Below, in pieces: positions 16,625 to 25,746 of a DNA stretch of 64,000 bases. Positions within the stretch are counted from its first letter, which is position 1; every line of letters begins with the position of its first letter. Source of the stretch: Rhodoferax sp. (GTDB taxonomy: Bacteria > Pseudomonadota > Gammaproteobacteria > Burkholderiales > Burkholderiaceae_C). The translations under genes and the position numbers were made by a program. The stretch spans positions 434,001-498,000 of the forward strand of contig NZ_JABBPD010000008.1 of assembly GCF_012927445.1 (NCBI RefSeq), given 5' to 3'. The notes beneath the pieces were generated by a model. That model saw only the letters and a list, made by a program, of their open reading frames with translations. It searched no databases and was not told the origin of the DNA.

Positions 16625-17362
16625 ATGAGTCAAAAAGTAGCCTACGTCACGGGTGGTATGGGTGGCATCGGGACCGCCATTTGCCAGCGCCTGAGCAAAG
16701 AAGGTTTCAAGGTCATCGCGGGCTGCGGCCCAACGCGTGACCATGCCAAATGGATCTCGGAGCAGGCTGCATTGGGTTTTACGTTTTATGCGTCGGCCGG
16801 TAACGTCGGTAACTGGGACTCCACGGTGGACGCCTTTAGCAAGACCAAGGCCGAGCACGGCACGATCGACGTGTTAGTGAACAACGCCGGCATCACCAAG
16901 GACCGCATGTTCTTGAAGATGACGCGTGAAGACTGGGATGCCGTGATCGAAACCAACCTGAACAGCATGTTCAACGTCACCAAGCAGGTGGTCGGTGACA
17001 TGGTGGAAAAAGGCTGGGGCCGCATCATCAACATTTCATCCGTGAACGGCGTCAAGGGCCAGGCTGGTCAGACCAACTACTCGGCTGCTAAAGCCGGTAT
17101 GCATGGTTTTTCGATGGCGCTGGCGCAGGAAATGGCAACCAAGGGCGTGACGGTCAACACGGTCAGCCCGGGCTACATTGGCACGGACATGGTCAAAGCC
17201 ATCCGTCAGGAAGTGCTCGACAAGATCATTGCGACGGTGCCGGTCAAGCGTTTGGGTGAGCCCGGCGAAATTGCGTCCATCATCGCGTGGCTGGCATCCG
17301 ACGAAGGTGGTTACGCCACGGGCGCCGAGTTCTCGGTGAACGGTGGCCTGCACATGGGCTGA
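16625..17362 (+). CDS. phaB: Acetoacetyl-CoA reductase
   Basis: 245-residue short-chain dehydrogenase using NADPH to make (R)-3-hydroxybutyryl-CoA for PhaC. The cofactor motif GGMGGIGTAICQRL is at residues 10-23, NNAGIT near the middle, the catalytic Ser in INISSVNG and YxxxK as YSAAK. C-terminal GGYATGAEFSVNGGLHMG is typical for PhaB. Preceded by AAAGAGG and followed directly by a strong terminator. Confidence 0.96.
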   Translation: MSQKVAYVTGGMGGIGTAICQRLSKEGFKVIAGCGPTRDHAKWISEQAALGFTFYASAGNVGNWDSTVDAFSKTKAEHGTIDVLVNNAGITKDRMFLKMTREDWDAVIETNLNSMFNVTKQVVGDMVEKGWGRIINISSVNGVKGQAGQTNYSAAKAGMHGFSMALAQEMATKGVTVNTVSPGYIGTDMVKAIRQEVLDKIIATVPVKRLGEPGEIASIIAWLASDEGGYATGAEFSVNGGLHMG

Positions 17363-17374
17363 TTGCTTTTACAG

Positions 17375-17412
17375 GATCAAAAAAAACCCGCGCAAGCGGG
17401 TTTTTTTTGATC
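17375..17412. terminator. Bidirectional rho-independent terminator
   Basis: GATCAAAAAAAACCCGC, loop GCAA, and its complement with eight T form a near-perfect palindrome between phaB and the convergent ABC-F gene; it can serve both strands. Confidence 0.9.
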
Positions 17413-17427
17413 TGAAATGCGTGCCGG

Positions 17428-19380
17428 TTAGATCGACGCGGCTTCCAGCTTGCCGGACACCGTCAGCCATTGTTCTTCCAGGCTTTGCAGTTCGTCGTTA
17501 ACGGTTTTCAGGCCTTTGCCAAATTCGGCAATTTCGGTCGGGTGATTGGCCTTGCTCAAATGGCCTTCCAGAGAGGCGCCTTCACCGTTGAGCACGGCCA
17601 TGCGCGCCTCGATATCTTCCAGTTGACGCTTGAGCGAACCCGTCGGCGCTGGTTTGGCCTTGACCGGTGCAGGCGCTGCGGCCAACGCTTTGCGCTCGGC
17701 CTTGGCAGCCGCGCTGCTGGCCTCTTTGATGGCCTCGCGCTGGCGCTTGGCTTCGTCCAGCAGGTAGCGCTGGTAGTCGTCCAGATCGCCGTCAAACGGC
17801 GCCACACCACCGCGCGACACCATCCAGAACTCATCGCACACGGCGCGCAGCAAAGCCCGGTCATGGCTGACCAGCATGACGGTGCCTTCAAACTCATTGA
17901 GAGCCATGGCGAGCGCTTCCCGCGTGGCCAAGTCCAGGTGATTGGTTGGCTCATCCAGCAGCAACAGGTTGGGGCGCTGCCAGACGATCATGCACAACAC
18001 CAGACGGGCTTTTTCACCGCCGCTCATGCTGCCCACGGCCTGCTTGACCATGTCGCCGCCGAAGTTGAAGGTACCGAGGAAGCTGCGCAGGTCTTGTTCG
18101 CGCGTGGCCTGGCCGGCAATCTTGCCGGCCGCCGTCACTTCTTTGACCAGCCGAATCATGTGTTCCAGCGGGGTGTCGGCCGGGCGCAGCACGTCGAGCT
18201 CTTGCTGGGCAAAGTAGCCAATGTTGAGGCCCTTGCCTTCGGTCAACTCACCGCCGATGGCTTGCAAATCACGGGCCACGGTCTTCACCAGCGTGGATTT
18301 ACCCTGGCCATTGGCACCCAGAATACCGATGCGCTGACCGGCCAGCACCGAGCGGCTGACGTTGTTCACGATCACCGTGGGCGGTGTGCCTTCGGGTGAA
18401 CCTTCAGGGGCCGGGTAGCCAAAACTCACACCCGTCATCGACAGCATCGGGTTGGGCAGGTTGGCCGGTTCCTTGAACTCGAAGGTGAAATCGGCATCCG
18501 CCAGCAGCGGGGCGATTTTTTCCATGCGGTCCAGCGCCTTGACCCGGCTTTGGGCCTGCTTGGCTTTGCTGGCCTTGGCCTTGAAGCGGGCAATGAACTT
18601 TTGCAAGTGGGCAATCTTGTCCTGCTGCTTGGAAAAGGCGTTTTGTTGCAGCGTCATCTGCTCGGCACGCATGTCTTCAAACTTGCTGTAGTTGCCACCG
18701 TAGCGCACCAGCTTGCCGGCATCAATGTGCAAGGTGACGTTGGTCACGGCATCCAGAAACTCCCGGTCATGGCTGATGACGACCATCGTGCCTTCGTATT
18801 TTTTGAGCCAGGCCTCCAGCCAGACCAGCGCGTCCAAATCCAGGTGATTGGTTGGCTCATCGAGTAGCAGCAGGTCGGACGGGCACATCAGCGCGCGGGC
18901 CAGTTGCAGGCGCATGCGCCAGCCGCCGGAGAAGCTGTTCACCGGGTTGGTCAATTCAGTCGTCTTGAAACCCAGACCGAGAATCAGCGCCTGGGCGCGG
19001 GCGGGCGCGTCGTGCGCACCCGCGTCCTGCAGCGCCATGTAGGCGTGCGCCATGCGGTCGTAGTCGTCGGTGGCCTCCGAGGCCGTGACTTCGTTTTGAG
19101 CGGCCAGCAGATCGGTGTCGCCGTCGACCACGAAGTCGGTGGCGCTTTGCTCGGTCTCGGGCATGTCCTGGGCCACCTGGCCCATGCGCCATTGGCTAGG
19201 GATGAAATATTCGCCCCCGTCTTCATGCAGCGAGCCATTGAGCAGCGCAAACAGCGAGGACTTGCCGGCGCCGTTGCGGCCCACCAGACCCACTTTTTCG
19301 CCCGGGTTGATGGTGACGGTGGCACTGTCGAGCAGCAGCTTGGCACCGCGGCGCAGTATGACGTTTTTAAGAGTAATCAC
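17428..19380 (-). CDS. ABC-F family ATPase (YheS-like)
   Basis: 650 residues with two ABC ATPase domains and no membrane part. Walker A motifs are GRNGAGKSSL (about residue 36) and GANGQGKSTL; signature motifs are NSFSGGWRMRL and GSMSGGEKARL; Walker B LLLLDEPTNHLDL occurs twice. The interdomain linker is rich in K/Q (FKAKASKAKQAQSR), and a C-terminal coiled coil ends the protein. ABC-F proteins act on the ribosome. Order and length fit YheS rather than EttA or Uup. Monocistronic, converging on phaB. Confidence 0.9.
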   Translation of the reverse strand: MITLKNVILRRGAKLLLDSATVTINPGEKVGLVGRNGAGKSSLFALLNGSLHEDGGEYFIPSQWRMGQVAQDMPETEQSATDFVVDGDTDLLAAQNEVTASEATDDYDRMAHAYMALQDAGAHDAPARAQALILGLGFKTTELTNPVNSFSGGWRMRLQLARALMCPSDLLLLDEPTNHLDLDALVWLEAWLKKYEGTMVVISHDREFLDAVTNVTLHIDAGKLVRYGGNYSKFEDMRAEQMTLQQNAFSKQQDKIAHLQKFIARFKAKASKAKQAQSRVKALDRMEKIAPLLADADFTFEFKEPANLPNPMLSMTGVSFGYPAPEGSPEGTPPTVIVNNVSRSVLAGQRIGILGANGQGKSTLVKTVARDLQAIGGELTEGKGLNIGYFAQQELDVLRPADTPLEHMIRLVKEVTAAGKIAGQATREQDLRSFLGTFNFGGDMVKQAVGSMSGGEKARLVLCMIVWQRPNLLLLDEPTNHLDLATREALAMALNEFEGTVMLVSHDRALLRAVCDEFWMVSRGGVAPFDGDLDDYQRYLLDEAKRQREAIKEASSAAAKAERKALAAAPAPVKAKPAPTGSLKRQLEDIEARMAVLNGEGASLEGHLSKANHPTEIAEFGKGLKTVNDELQSLEEQWLTVSGKLEAASI

Positions 19381-19463
19381 GAAATTTATTCAGTTGGAGT
19401 GAGATTTTGAAATGGCCTGCCGGATCTGATCGGCCCGCCATCATTGGGCGCAGACTTGGATGG

Positions 19464-19484
19464 ATTGCGGGTCAAGCCCGCAAT
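19464..19484. repeat. Short palindrome ATTGCGGG/CCCGCAAT
   Basis: 8-bp arms around TCAAG in the gap between the ABC-F gene start and the end of prmB. It can form a hairpin but lacks a T run. Similar GC-hairpin elements are common in intergenic DNA. Confidence 0.5.
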
Positions 19485-19508
19485 GAACGCCCTGGGAATA
19501 CCCTGATT

Positions 19509-20396
19509 TTAGGCTAACAGCGCTTCGCGGGTCAGCAGCAGCACTTGTTCCTCACCGGCACTGGTTTCCAGCCAGATGGCTTGAAGCCCGGGAAAGGCGG
19601 CTTCAAAGTGTTCTTGTTCGTTGCCAATTTCCAGCACCAGCACGGCGCCAGGCGCCATTTGCGCCGGTGCCTCCTGCAGGAGCCGGCGGATAAAGTCCAT
19701 GCCGTCGCTGCCGCCCAGCGCGTTGCCGTCCAGCGCCAGCGCGGGCTCGGCGTGGTATTCAGGGGGCAGGGCGGCCATGCTTTGCGCATTGACGTAAGGC
19801 GGGTTGCACAAAATCAGGTCGTACGGACCGTGCACGCTGGCCAGCCCATCGGAGCTCAGCAGCGTAATACGCTCCTGCAGGCCGTGCTTGTCGATGTTGA
19901 TGCGGGCGACCGCCAGCGCATCGGCCGAGATGTCGGACGCATCCACTGTCACTTCCGGGTAGGTCATGGCGGCGAGCACGGCCAGACTGCCATTGCCGGT
20001 ACACAGGTCGAGCACCCGCCGGGTCGATTCGGTGAGCCAATAGTCAATGCCGCCGTCCACCAGCAATTCGGCAATCAGGGAGCGCGGCACGATGACCCGT
20101 TCATCCACGTAAAAGGGCACGCCCTGCAACCAGGCTTCGTGGGTCAGGTAGGCGGCGGGTTTGCGGGATTCGATTCGTGCTATTAAAAGAGTAGCTACCT
20201 GCGCTTGTTTTTCGGGGGCTACAGGCTGATTTCCTATGGAATCGGGGCCGTCCAGCGGGGTATCGAGTGGCAAGCCGAGTTGCCACAAAACCAGCCATGC
20301 CGCCTCGTCAAAGGCGTTGGTGGTGCCGTGGCCAAAGGCCACCTTGGCGTCAAGCAGCTGTTGGGTGCCCGTTTTGATCAGTTCCAGAATGGTCAT
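19509..20396 (-). CDS. prmB: Ribosomal protein L3 N5-glutamine methyltransferase
   Basis: 295 residues. SAM-dependent class I methyltransferase: [16 protein letters not shown] is motif I and [11 protein letters not shown] carries the NPPY motif that positions the glutamine amide. The N-terminal [18 protein letters not shown] and [11 protein letters not shown] are typical of PrmB rather than PrmC. Residues around [20 protein letters not shown] are encoded by a dispersed repeat copy. The ATG overlaps the dapE stop (ATGA), so it is coupled to dapE. Confidence 0.9.
   Translation of the reverse strand: MTILELIKTGTQQLLDAKVAFGHGTTNAFDEAAWLVLWQLGLPLDTPLDGPDSIGNQPVAPEKQAQVATLLIARIESRKPAAYLTHEAWLQGVPFYVDERVIVPRSLIAELLVDGGIDYWLTESTRRVLDLCTGNGSLAVLAAMTYPEVTVDASDISADALAVARINIDKHGLQERITLLSSDGLASVHGPYDLILCNPPYVNAQSMAALPPEYHAEPALALDGNALGGSDGMDFIRRLLQEAPAQMAPGAVLVLEIGNEQEHFEAAFPGLQAIWLETSAGEEQVLLLTREALLA
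20179..20234 (+). repeat. Dispersed repeat copy 5, inside prmB (antisense)
   Basis: Plus strand: GCTATTAAAAGAGTAGCTAC, TGCGCTTG, then CGGGGGCTACAGGCTGATTT. Strong match to copies 1 and 2. It is translated through without a stop in the prmB frame. Confidence 0.75.
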
Positions 20397-21568
20397 GTCG
20401 TTAGCCGTGTGCTCAGATTTTCCAGCACACGCCGGTAAATGTTTTTAAGAGGTTCGATGTCTGCCACATGCAGGTGTTCGTCGATTTTGTGGATGGTGGC
20501 GTTGGGAGGGCCGACCTCGATCACCTGCGGGCAGATTTTGGCAATGAAACGGCCGTCACTGGTGCCGCCGGTGGTGGACAACACGGTGTCAATGCCGGTC
20601 TCGGCCTTGATGGCGGCACACACGGCATCCACCAGCGTGCCCGGCGTGGTCAGAAAAGGCAAGCCGCCAACCGTCCACGTCAAGTCAAAGTCAAGGCCGT
20701 GCTGCTGCAGCACGGCCTGCAACCGTGTTTGCAGCGCCTCGGGGTTGGATTCGGTGCAAAAGCGAAAATTGAAATCAATCACCACCGCGCCGGGAATGAC
20801 ATTGCTGGCGCCGGTGCCGCCGTGGATGTTGCTGACCTGCCAGGAGGTGGGTGGGAAAAAATCGTTGCCCCGGTCCCATTCGATGCCGACCAACTCCGCC
20901 AAGGCGGGGGCCACCAGATGAATCGGGTTTTTCGCCAGATGGGGGTAGGCAATATGGCCCTGCACGCCTTTGACGGTGAGCTTGCCGCTCATGGTGCCGC
21001 GGCGGCCGTTCTTGATCATGTCGCCGGTGTGCTCCAGCGAGGTGGGCTCGCCGACGATGCAGTAATCGAGCTTTTCGCCCCGTGCTTGCAGGGCCTCGCA
21101 CACGATGACCGTGCCATCGGTGGCGGGGCCTTCTTCGTCGCTGGTGAGTAAAAAACCAATCGACAAGGCGGTATCAGGTTGCGCCGTCACAAATTCTTCA
21201 ACGGCGACGACAAAAGCCGCCAGCGAGGTCTTCATGTCACTGGCGCCGCGGCCATACAACTTGCCGTCACGGTGCGTGGGCGTGAACGGGTCGCTGTGCC
21301 ACTGCGCCAGCGGGCCGGTCGGCACGACATCGGTGTGACCGGCAAACACTATTAATTCAGTAGCTACTCCCGCAGGTACAGCGGAGGCTGCAGCCCTTTT
21401 GGCCCATAAATTGGTGACGCGGAAGTGATCCGGACCGCTGGCGATGGTTTCACAGACAAAGCCCAGCGGGGCCAGTCGGGCGGCGATGATGTCCTGGCAG
21501 CCGGCGTCATCGGGTGTGAGTGAGGCGCGGGAAATCAGTTGTTCGGTCAGGTAGAGCGTGCGTGACAT
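20393..21568 (-). CDS. dapE: Succinyl-diaminopimelate desuccinylase
   Basis: 391 residues. M20 family dizinc hydrolase that releases LL-diaminopimelate for lysine and peptidoglycan. Zinc-binding and catalytic motifs: [38 protein letters not shown] and, near the end, [13 protein letters not shown]. Just before the FAGHTD motif an extra stretch [15 protein letters not shown] is encoded by a repeat copy; E. coli DapE has only a few residues there. It overlaps prmB downstream and follows pilU by 13 bp. Confidence 0.94.
   Translation of the reverse strand: MSRTLYLTEQLISRASLTPDDAGCQDIIAARLAPLGFVCETIASGPDHFRVTNLWAKRAAASAVPAGVATELIVFAGHTDVVPTGPLAQWHSDPFTPTHRDGKLYGRGASDMKTSLAAFVVAVEEFVTAQPDTALSIGFLLTSDEEGPATDGTVIVCEALQARGEKLDYCIVGEPTSLEHTGDMIKNGRRGTMSGKLTVKGVQGHIAYPHLAKNPIHLVAPALAELVGIEWDRGNDFFPPTSWQVSNIHGGTGASNVIPGAVVIDFNFRFCTESNPEALQTRLQAVLQQHGLDFDLTWTVGGLPFLTTPGTLVDAVCAAIKAETGIDTVLSTTGGTSDGRFIAKICPQVIEVGPPNATIHKIDEHLHVADIEPLKNIYRRVLENLSTRLTT
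21349..21402 (+). repeat. Dispersed repeat copy 6, inside dapE (antisense)
   Basis: Plus strand: ACTATTAATTCAGTAGCTAC, CCGCAGG, GCGGAGGCTGCAGCCC. The head matches well, the tail is diverged. In frame in dapE. Confidence 0.6.
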
Positions 21569-21581
21569 GAGCGGTTCGGAA

Positions 21582-22745
21582 TCAGTGTGTCACGTCGAGC
21601 GTGATCTCGGTGAACGAGGGCTCGTCGTCCGGGTCTTCCAGTGGTTCCTGGGGTTTGGCGCGGGCGGTAAAGTCGTTTTGCAGGCGCCACATCAAATTGG
21701 TGGGCGAATCGGCATTGAGCAAGCCCTCTTTGCGCTCCACGATGCCTTCCATCACCAGGCGGGCGATGTCATGCTCAAAAGTCTGGCCGCCTTCTGCCAT
21801 CGATTTTTCCATGGCTTCTTTCACGCCCGAGAAATCGCCTTTTTCAATCATCTCCGCCACCAGGCTGGTGTTGAGCATGATCTCGACGGCGGGGATGCGG
21901 CCGCCGGCGACCGTGCGCAGCAGTCGCTGCGACACAATGGCTTTGGTGGCGGCGGCCAGGTCGCCCAGCATGGTCTGGCGAACCTCGACCGGGTAAAAGC
22001 TCAGGATGCGGTTGAGCGCCTGGTAGCTGTTGTTGGCATGCAGGGTGGCCAGGCACAAATGACCGGTCTGGGCATAGGCAATGGCCGCCGACATGGTTTC
22101 GCGGTCGCGGATTTCACCAATCAGGATCACGTCCGGGGCTTGGCGCAATGCATTCTTGAGCGCCAGTTGGGTCGACTGGGTGTCCGAGCCGACTTCGCGC
22201 TGGTTGACCACCGAACGTTTGTTCTTGAACAGGAACTCAATCGGATCCTCAATGGTGAGGATGTGGCCGGTGGCGTTTTGGTTGCGGTGATCCACGATGG
22301 AGGCCATCGTCGTGCTTTTGCCCGCACCCGTGGCGCCGACCATCAGGATCAGGCCGCGTTTTTCCATCACCAGATCACCCAAAATCATGGGCACGGAGAG
22401 GCTGGCCAGCGCCGGAATGTCCATCGAGATGAAGCGGATCACCGCGGCAATCGAGCCGCGCTGGCGCATGGCACTGATCCGGAAGCGGCCGACACCGGGC
22501 AGAGGCCAGCCCATGTTCAGCTCATTCAGTTCTTGCAGCTCTTCGATGCGTTCCGGCGGCAAGATCTCACTCAGCAAATTGAGCGGCGCATCGGGCGGCA
22601 GAATCTGGCTGTTGATGGGAACGCATTCCCCGTTGATCCGGATCAGGGCGGGAGAGTGGGCTGACAAATAAACGTCCGAGGCATGCTTTTCGCCCATCAA
22701 GCGAAGAATGCGCTCCATCGTGCCGGATGTGCCGTTGGTTGCCAT
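21582..22745 (-). CDS. pilU: Type IV pilus retraction ATPase, PilT/PilU family
   Basis: 387 residues. Hexameric secretion ATPase: N-terminal PAS-like domain ([20 protein letters not shown]), Walker [14 protein letters not shown], Asp box [10 protein letters not shown], Walker [13 protein letters not shown] and the His box LATLHANN. Arginine-rich interface present ([10 protein letters not shown]). Sequence and C-terminal acidic tail ([12 protein letters not shown]) fit PilU better than PilT. Its position between dapD and dapE is unusual functionally, but the spacing suggests cotranscription with the dap genes. Confidence 0.85.
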   Translation of the reverse strand: MATNGTSGTMERILRLMGEKHASDVYLSAHSPALIRINGECVPINSQILPPDAPLNLLSEILPPERIEELQELNELNMGWPLPGVGRFRISAMRQRGSIAAVIRFISMDIPALASLSVPMILGDLVMEKRGLILMVGATGAGKSTTMASIVDHRNQNATGHILTIEDPIEFLFKNKRSVVNQREVGSDTQSTQLALKNALRQAPDVILIGEIRDRETMSAAIAYAQTGHLCLATLHANNSYQALNRILSFYPVEVRQTMLGDLAAATKAIVSQRLLRTVAGGRIPAVEIMLNTSLVAEMIEKGDFSGVKEAMEKSMAEGGQTFEHDIARLVMEGIVERKEGLLNADSPTNLMWRLQNDFTARAKPQEPLEDPDDEPSFTEITLDVTH

Positions 22746-22786
22746 GGTTCAGCCCCTCTTTCCGTTGTCGTTAATCGGGAAAAGGA

Positions 22787-23611
22787 TCAGTCGCGCAGCA
22801 AGTCGTTCAGGCTGGTTTTGGCGCGGGTTTGCGCGTCCACCCGCTTGACGATGATGGCCGCGTACAGGCTGTATTTGCCGCCGTCTTTGGGCAGGTTGCC
22901 GCTGATAACGACGGAGCCACTTGGAATGCGGCCGTAGCTGACGGTGTCGGTGGCGCGGTCATAAATAGGGGTGCTTTGGCCGATGTAAACGCCCATGGAA
23001 ATGACCGAGTTTTCTTCGACGATCACGCCCTCCACGATTTCCGACCGGGCACCGACAAAGCAGTTGTCTTCGATGATGGTGGGGTTGGCCTGCATGGGTT
23101 CGAGCACGCCGCCGATGCCGACGCCGCCGGATAAATGCACATTCTTGCCAATCTGCGCGCAGGAGCCGACGGCGGCCCAGGTGTCGACCATGGTGCCTTC
23201 GTCCACGTAGGCGCCAATGTTGACGAAGGAAGGCATCAGAATCACGCCCTTGGCCAGGTAGCTGCCGCGGCGCGCCACCGCGGGCGGCACCACGCGCACG
23301 CCGGTTGCGCTCATGGCTGCTGCGTCCAGGCCGGCAAATTTGGTGGGCACCTTGTCGTAAAAACCGAGGTCACCCGCTTGCATGATGGCGTTGTCTGACA
23401 GGCGGAAGCTCAGGAGCACCGCTTTTTTGATCCACTGGTGCACGGTCCACTGGCCCACGGCCTCGCGGGTGGCCACGCGCAGGGCGCCGGAGTCAAGCTG
23501 GGCGAGGACGTGTTCGACAGCGTCTTTGACTTCTTTGCTGGCCGATTTGACGGAGATGTTGGCGCGGTCTTCCCAGGCGGCGTCAAGGATGTTTTGGAGT
23601 TGTTGGGTCAT
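22787..23611 (-). CDS. dapD: Tetrahydrodipicolinate N-succinyltransferase
   Basis: 274 residues, standard length. Transfers succinyl from succinyl-CoA to tetrahydrodipicolinate. The hexapeptide-repeat left-handed beta helix runs from about residue 110 ([60 protein letters not shown]). C-terminal basic [19 protein letters not shown]. Followed by pilU 41 bp downstream and preceded by dapC. Confidence 0.96.
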   Translation of the reverse strand: MTQQLQNILDAAWEDRANISVKSASKEVKDAVEHVLAQLDSGALRVATREAVGQWTVHQWIKKAVLLSFRLSDNAIMQAGDLGFYDKVPTKFAGLDAAAMSATGVRVVPPAVARRGSYLAKGVILMPSFVNIGAYVDEGTMVDTWAAVGSCAQIGKNVHLSGGVGIGGVLEPMQANPTIIEDNCFVGARSEIVEGVIVEENSVISMGVYIGQSTPIYDRATDTVSYGRIPSGSVVISGNLPKDGGKYSLYAAIIVKRVDAQTRAKTSLNDLLRD

Positions 23612-23641
23612 GAGATGGCTTCTTTTAAATGGAGTTCAAGT

Positions 23642-24862
23642 TCAGGCTCTGGATTTGACAAATTGGACGATGCGCTGGGCAGCTTCAAGACATTCGGCGG
23701 TTTCGGCCACCAGCGCCATGCGGATACGTCCTTCACCGGGATTCGCGCCGTGACTGTCACGGGCCAGATAGGAACCGGGCAAAACCGTCACATTGTAAAG
23801 AGTGAATAAATCGCGCGTGAAGTCGACGTCATTGCCCTTTACTTTGGCCCACAAATAAAAGCCGGCATCCGGTAGCGCCACCTCCAGCACCTCGGCCAGC
23901 AGCGGCGTGACCTGGGCGAACTTGCTGCGGTACAGCGCCCGGTTGTCGATGACGTGCTGCTCATCGCGCCAGGCGGCGATGCTGGCCGCCTGCACCACCG
24001 GGCTCATGGCGCTGCCGTGGTAAGTGCGGTAGAGCAAAAACTGCTTCAGGAGGGCGGCATCACCCGCCACAAAGCCGCTGCGCATACCGGGCACGTTGCT
24101 GCGTTTGGACAGGCTGGTGAACGAGATCAGGTTTTTGAAATCGCTGCGGCCGAGTTGGATGGCGGCTTCCATGCCGCCCAGTGGCGGTTCGTCGCGGAAG
24201 TAAATCTCGCTGTAGCACTCGTCGGAGGCGATGACAAAGCCGAAGCGGTCGCTCAAAGCAAACAGCTTTTTCCACTCGGTTAGGGGCATCACCGCGCCGG
24301 TGGGGTTGCCCGGCGAACAGACGATCAGCAGCTGGGTGCGCGCCCAGACCGCTTCAGGCACGCTGTCCCAGTCCTGCGCAAAATTGCGCGCCGGGTCGCT
24401 CGGCACAAAGTAAGGCTGGGCACCGGCCAGCAGCGCGGCGCCTTCGTAGATTTGGTAGAACGGGTTGGGGCATACCACCACCGGCGCCTGCTCGGCGCTG
24501 CTCCCGGTTGGCCTGGGGTTGACGATGGTTTGGGTCAGGGCAAACAGGGCTTCGCGCGAGCCGTTCACTGGCAGTACCTGGGTGGCCGGGTTCACGTCCA
24601 GACCGTAGCGCTGTTTCAGCCAGTGCACAAAGGCTTCGCGCAGTTGGGGTTCGCCGGCCGTTGCCGGGTAAGCCGCCAGCCCACTGGGCGTGCTGACAAT
24701 CGAATCCACCATCGCCTGCTGGATGAACTTGGGCGTGGGGTGTTTGGGCTCGCCCATGCCGAGGCTGATCGGCCGCAGGGCCGGGTTGGGGGTGACGTTG
24801 GCGAAAAGCTGGCGCAGCCGCTCAAACGGATAGGGTTGCAGGTGGGAAAGCAGTGGGTTCAT
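23642..24862 (-). CDS. dapC: Succinyldiaminopimelate transaminase
   Basis: 406 residues. Fold type I PLP aminotransferase converting N-succinyl-2-amino-6-ketopimelate to succinyl-LL-DAP with glutamate. N-terminus MNPLLSHLQPYPFERLRQLF is typical of proteobacterial DapC; PLP Lys is in SFTSLSKRSNVPGMRSGFV; other conserved parts are SPGNPTGAVM and SDECYSEIYF. It lies 30 bp upstream of dapD on the same strand, giving dapC-dapD-pilU-dapE-prmB. Confidence 0.94.
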   Translation of the reverse strand: MNPLLSHLQPYPFERLRQLFANVTPNPALRPISLGMGEPKHPTPKFIQQAMVDSIVSTPSGLAAYPATAGEPQLREAFVHWLKQRYGLDVNPATQVLPVNGSREALFALTQTIVNPRPTGSSAEQAPVVVCPNPFYQIYEGAALLAGAQPYFVPSDPARNFAQDWDSVPEAVWARTQLLIVCSPGNPTGAVMPLTEWKKLFALSDRFGFVIASDECYSEIYFRDEPPLGGMEAAIQLGRSDFKNLISFTSLSKRSNVPGMRSGFVAGDAALLKQFLLYRTYHGSAMSPVVQAASIAAWRDEQHVIDNRALYRSKFAQVTPLLAEVLEVALPDAGFYLWAKVKGNDVDFTRDLFTLYNVTVLPGSYLARDSHGANPGEGRIRMALVAETAECLEAAQRIVQFVKSRA

Positions 24863-24912
24863 GGGTTGCGATTATCCCTTGTGGGTGCGCTATTTCGCAC
24901 CGGCGGTGAATC

Positions 24913-25728
24913 TCAGACCAACAACAATTCAACCGGGCAATCCAGGGCCAGCCAGCGTTGGGCGGCCCGTTGGACGGCTTCGCGTTCACCGGTGGTCAGC
25001 AGCACGCATTGTCCTGGGGTGCCAGTTGGCGCCAAGGTTTGCAGCCGGCGACGGGTTTGGCGCGCCACCGGTTCGCCGTTGTCGATCAGCTGCACGTCGG
25101 GCCCGACCAGCTTGGTCAGGTGCTCACTGGCAAACGGGTAGTGCGTGCAGCCCAGCACCAGCGTGTCAATTTGCCCATTTTTAATGCCAAATTGGCCCAT
25201 AGCCCCCGTGTAATATGCGCAGAGTGCTATTATTTTTGTAGTATCTTCGTGCTCGATGGCATCGGCCAGTCCGTCGCAGGGCTGGCAGACGAAGTCCGCT
25301 TGGCCCGCCAGTGACTCGACGAGGGTGCGAAACTTGGCACTGCCCAGAGTGCCGCGGGTGGTCATGACGCCAATGCGCCGGGTCTGGCTGTGTGCCACCG
25401 CGGGTTTGAGAGCCGGTTCCACTCCGATGATGGGCAGCGTGGGGTGCTCAGCGCGCAGTAAATGAATGGCCACCGCCGTGGCGGTGTTGCAGGCAATGAC
25501 CAGCGCCTTGATGTGATGCTGCGTCAGCAAATGGCGGGTGATGGCGCGGGAGCGTTCAATCACATGGGCGTCATCGCGTTCGCCGTAGGGCGCGTGGCCG
25601 CTGTCCGCCACGTACACAAAGTCCTCAAACGGGAGTTCGGCGCGCAACGCCCGCAGCACGCTCAAGCCGCCGATGCCGCTGTCAAACACCCCGATGGGGT
25701 GCTTGACTAAACGGGGATCAGAGCCCAA
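24913..25728 (-). CDS. murI: Glutamate racemase
   Basis: 271 residues; provides D-glutamate for peptidoglycan. The two catalytic cysteines are in VIACNTATAVAIHLL and VLGCTHYPFA; N-terminal IGVFDSGIGGLSVLRAL and YVADSGHAPYGER are family signatures. Residues around EDTTKIIALCAYYTGAMGQ are encoded by a sequence closely matching the dispersed repeat. The start is ambiguous (MGSDPRLVKHPIGVFD; GVFD is normally near residue 5-10). Only 18 bp separate it from the fumarase stop. Confidence 0.92.
   Translation of the reverse strand: MGSDPRLVKHPIGVFDSGIGGLSVLRALRAELPFEDFVYVADSGHAPYGERDDAHVIERSRAITRHLLTQHHIKALVIACNTATAVAIHLLRAEHPTLPIIGVEPALKPAVAHSQTRRIGVMTTRGTLGSAKFRTLVESLAGQADFVCQPCDGLADAIEHEDTTKIIALCAYYTGAMGQFGIKNGQIDTLVLGCTHYPFASEHLTKLVGPDVQLIDNGEPVARQTRRRLQTLAPTGTPGQCVLLTTGEREAVQRAAQRWLALDCPVELLLV
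25188..25245 (-). repeat. Dispersed repeat copy 7, inside murI (sense)
   Basis: Minus strand: ACTACAAAAATAATAGCAC, CTGCGCATA, CACGGGGGCTATGGGCC, AATTTGG. Strong match to the reference, in frame with murI and without an obvious change in protein length. Confidence 0.65.
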
Positions 25729-25746
25729 TTTTTGCTGCGGTTGCTG

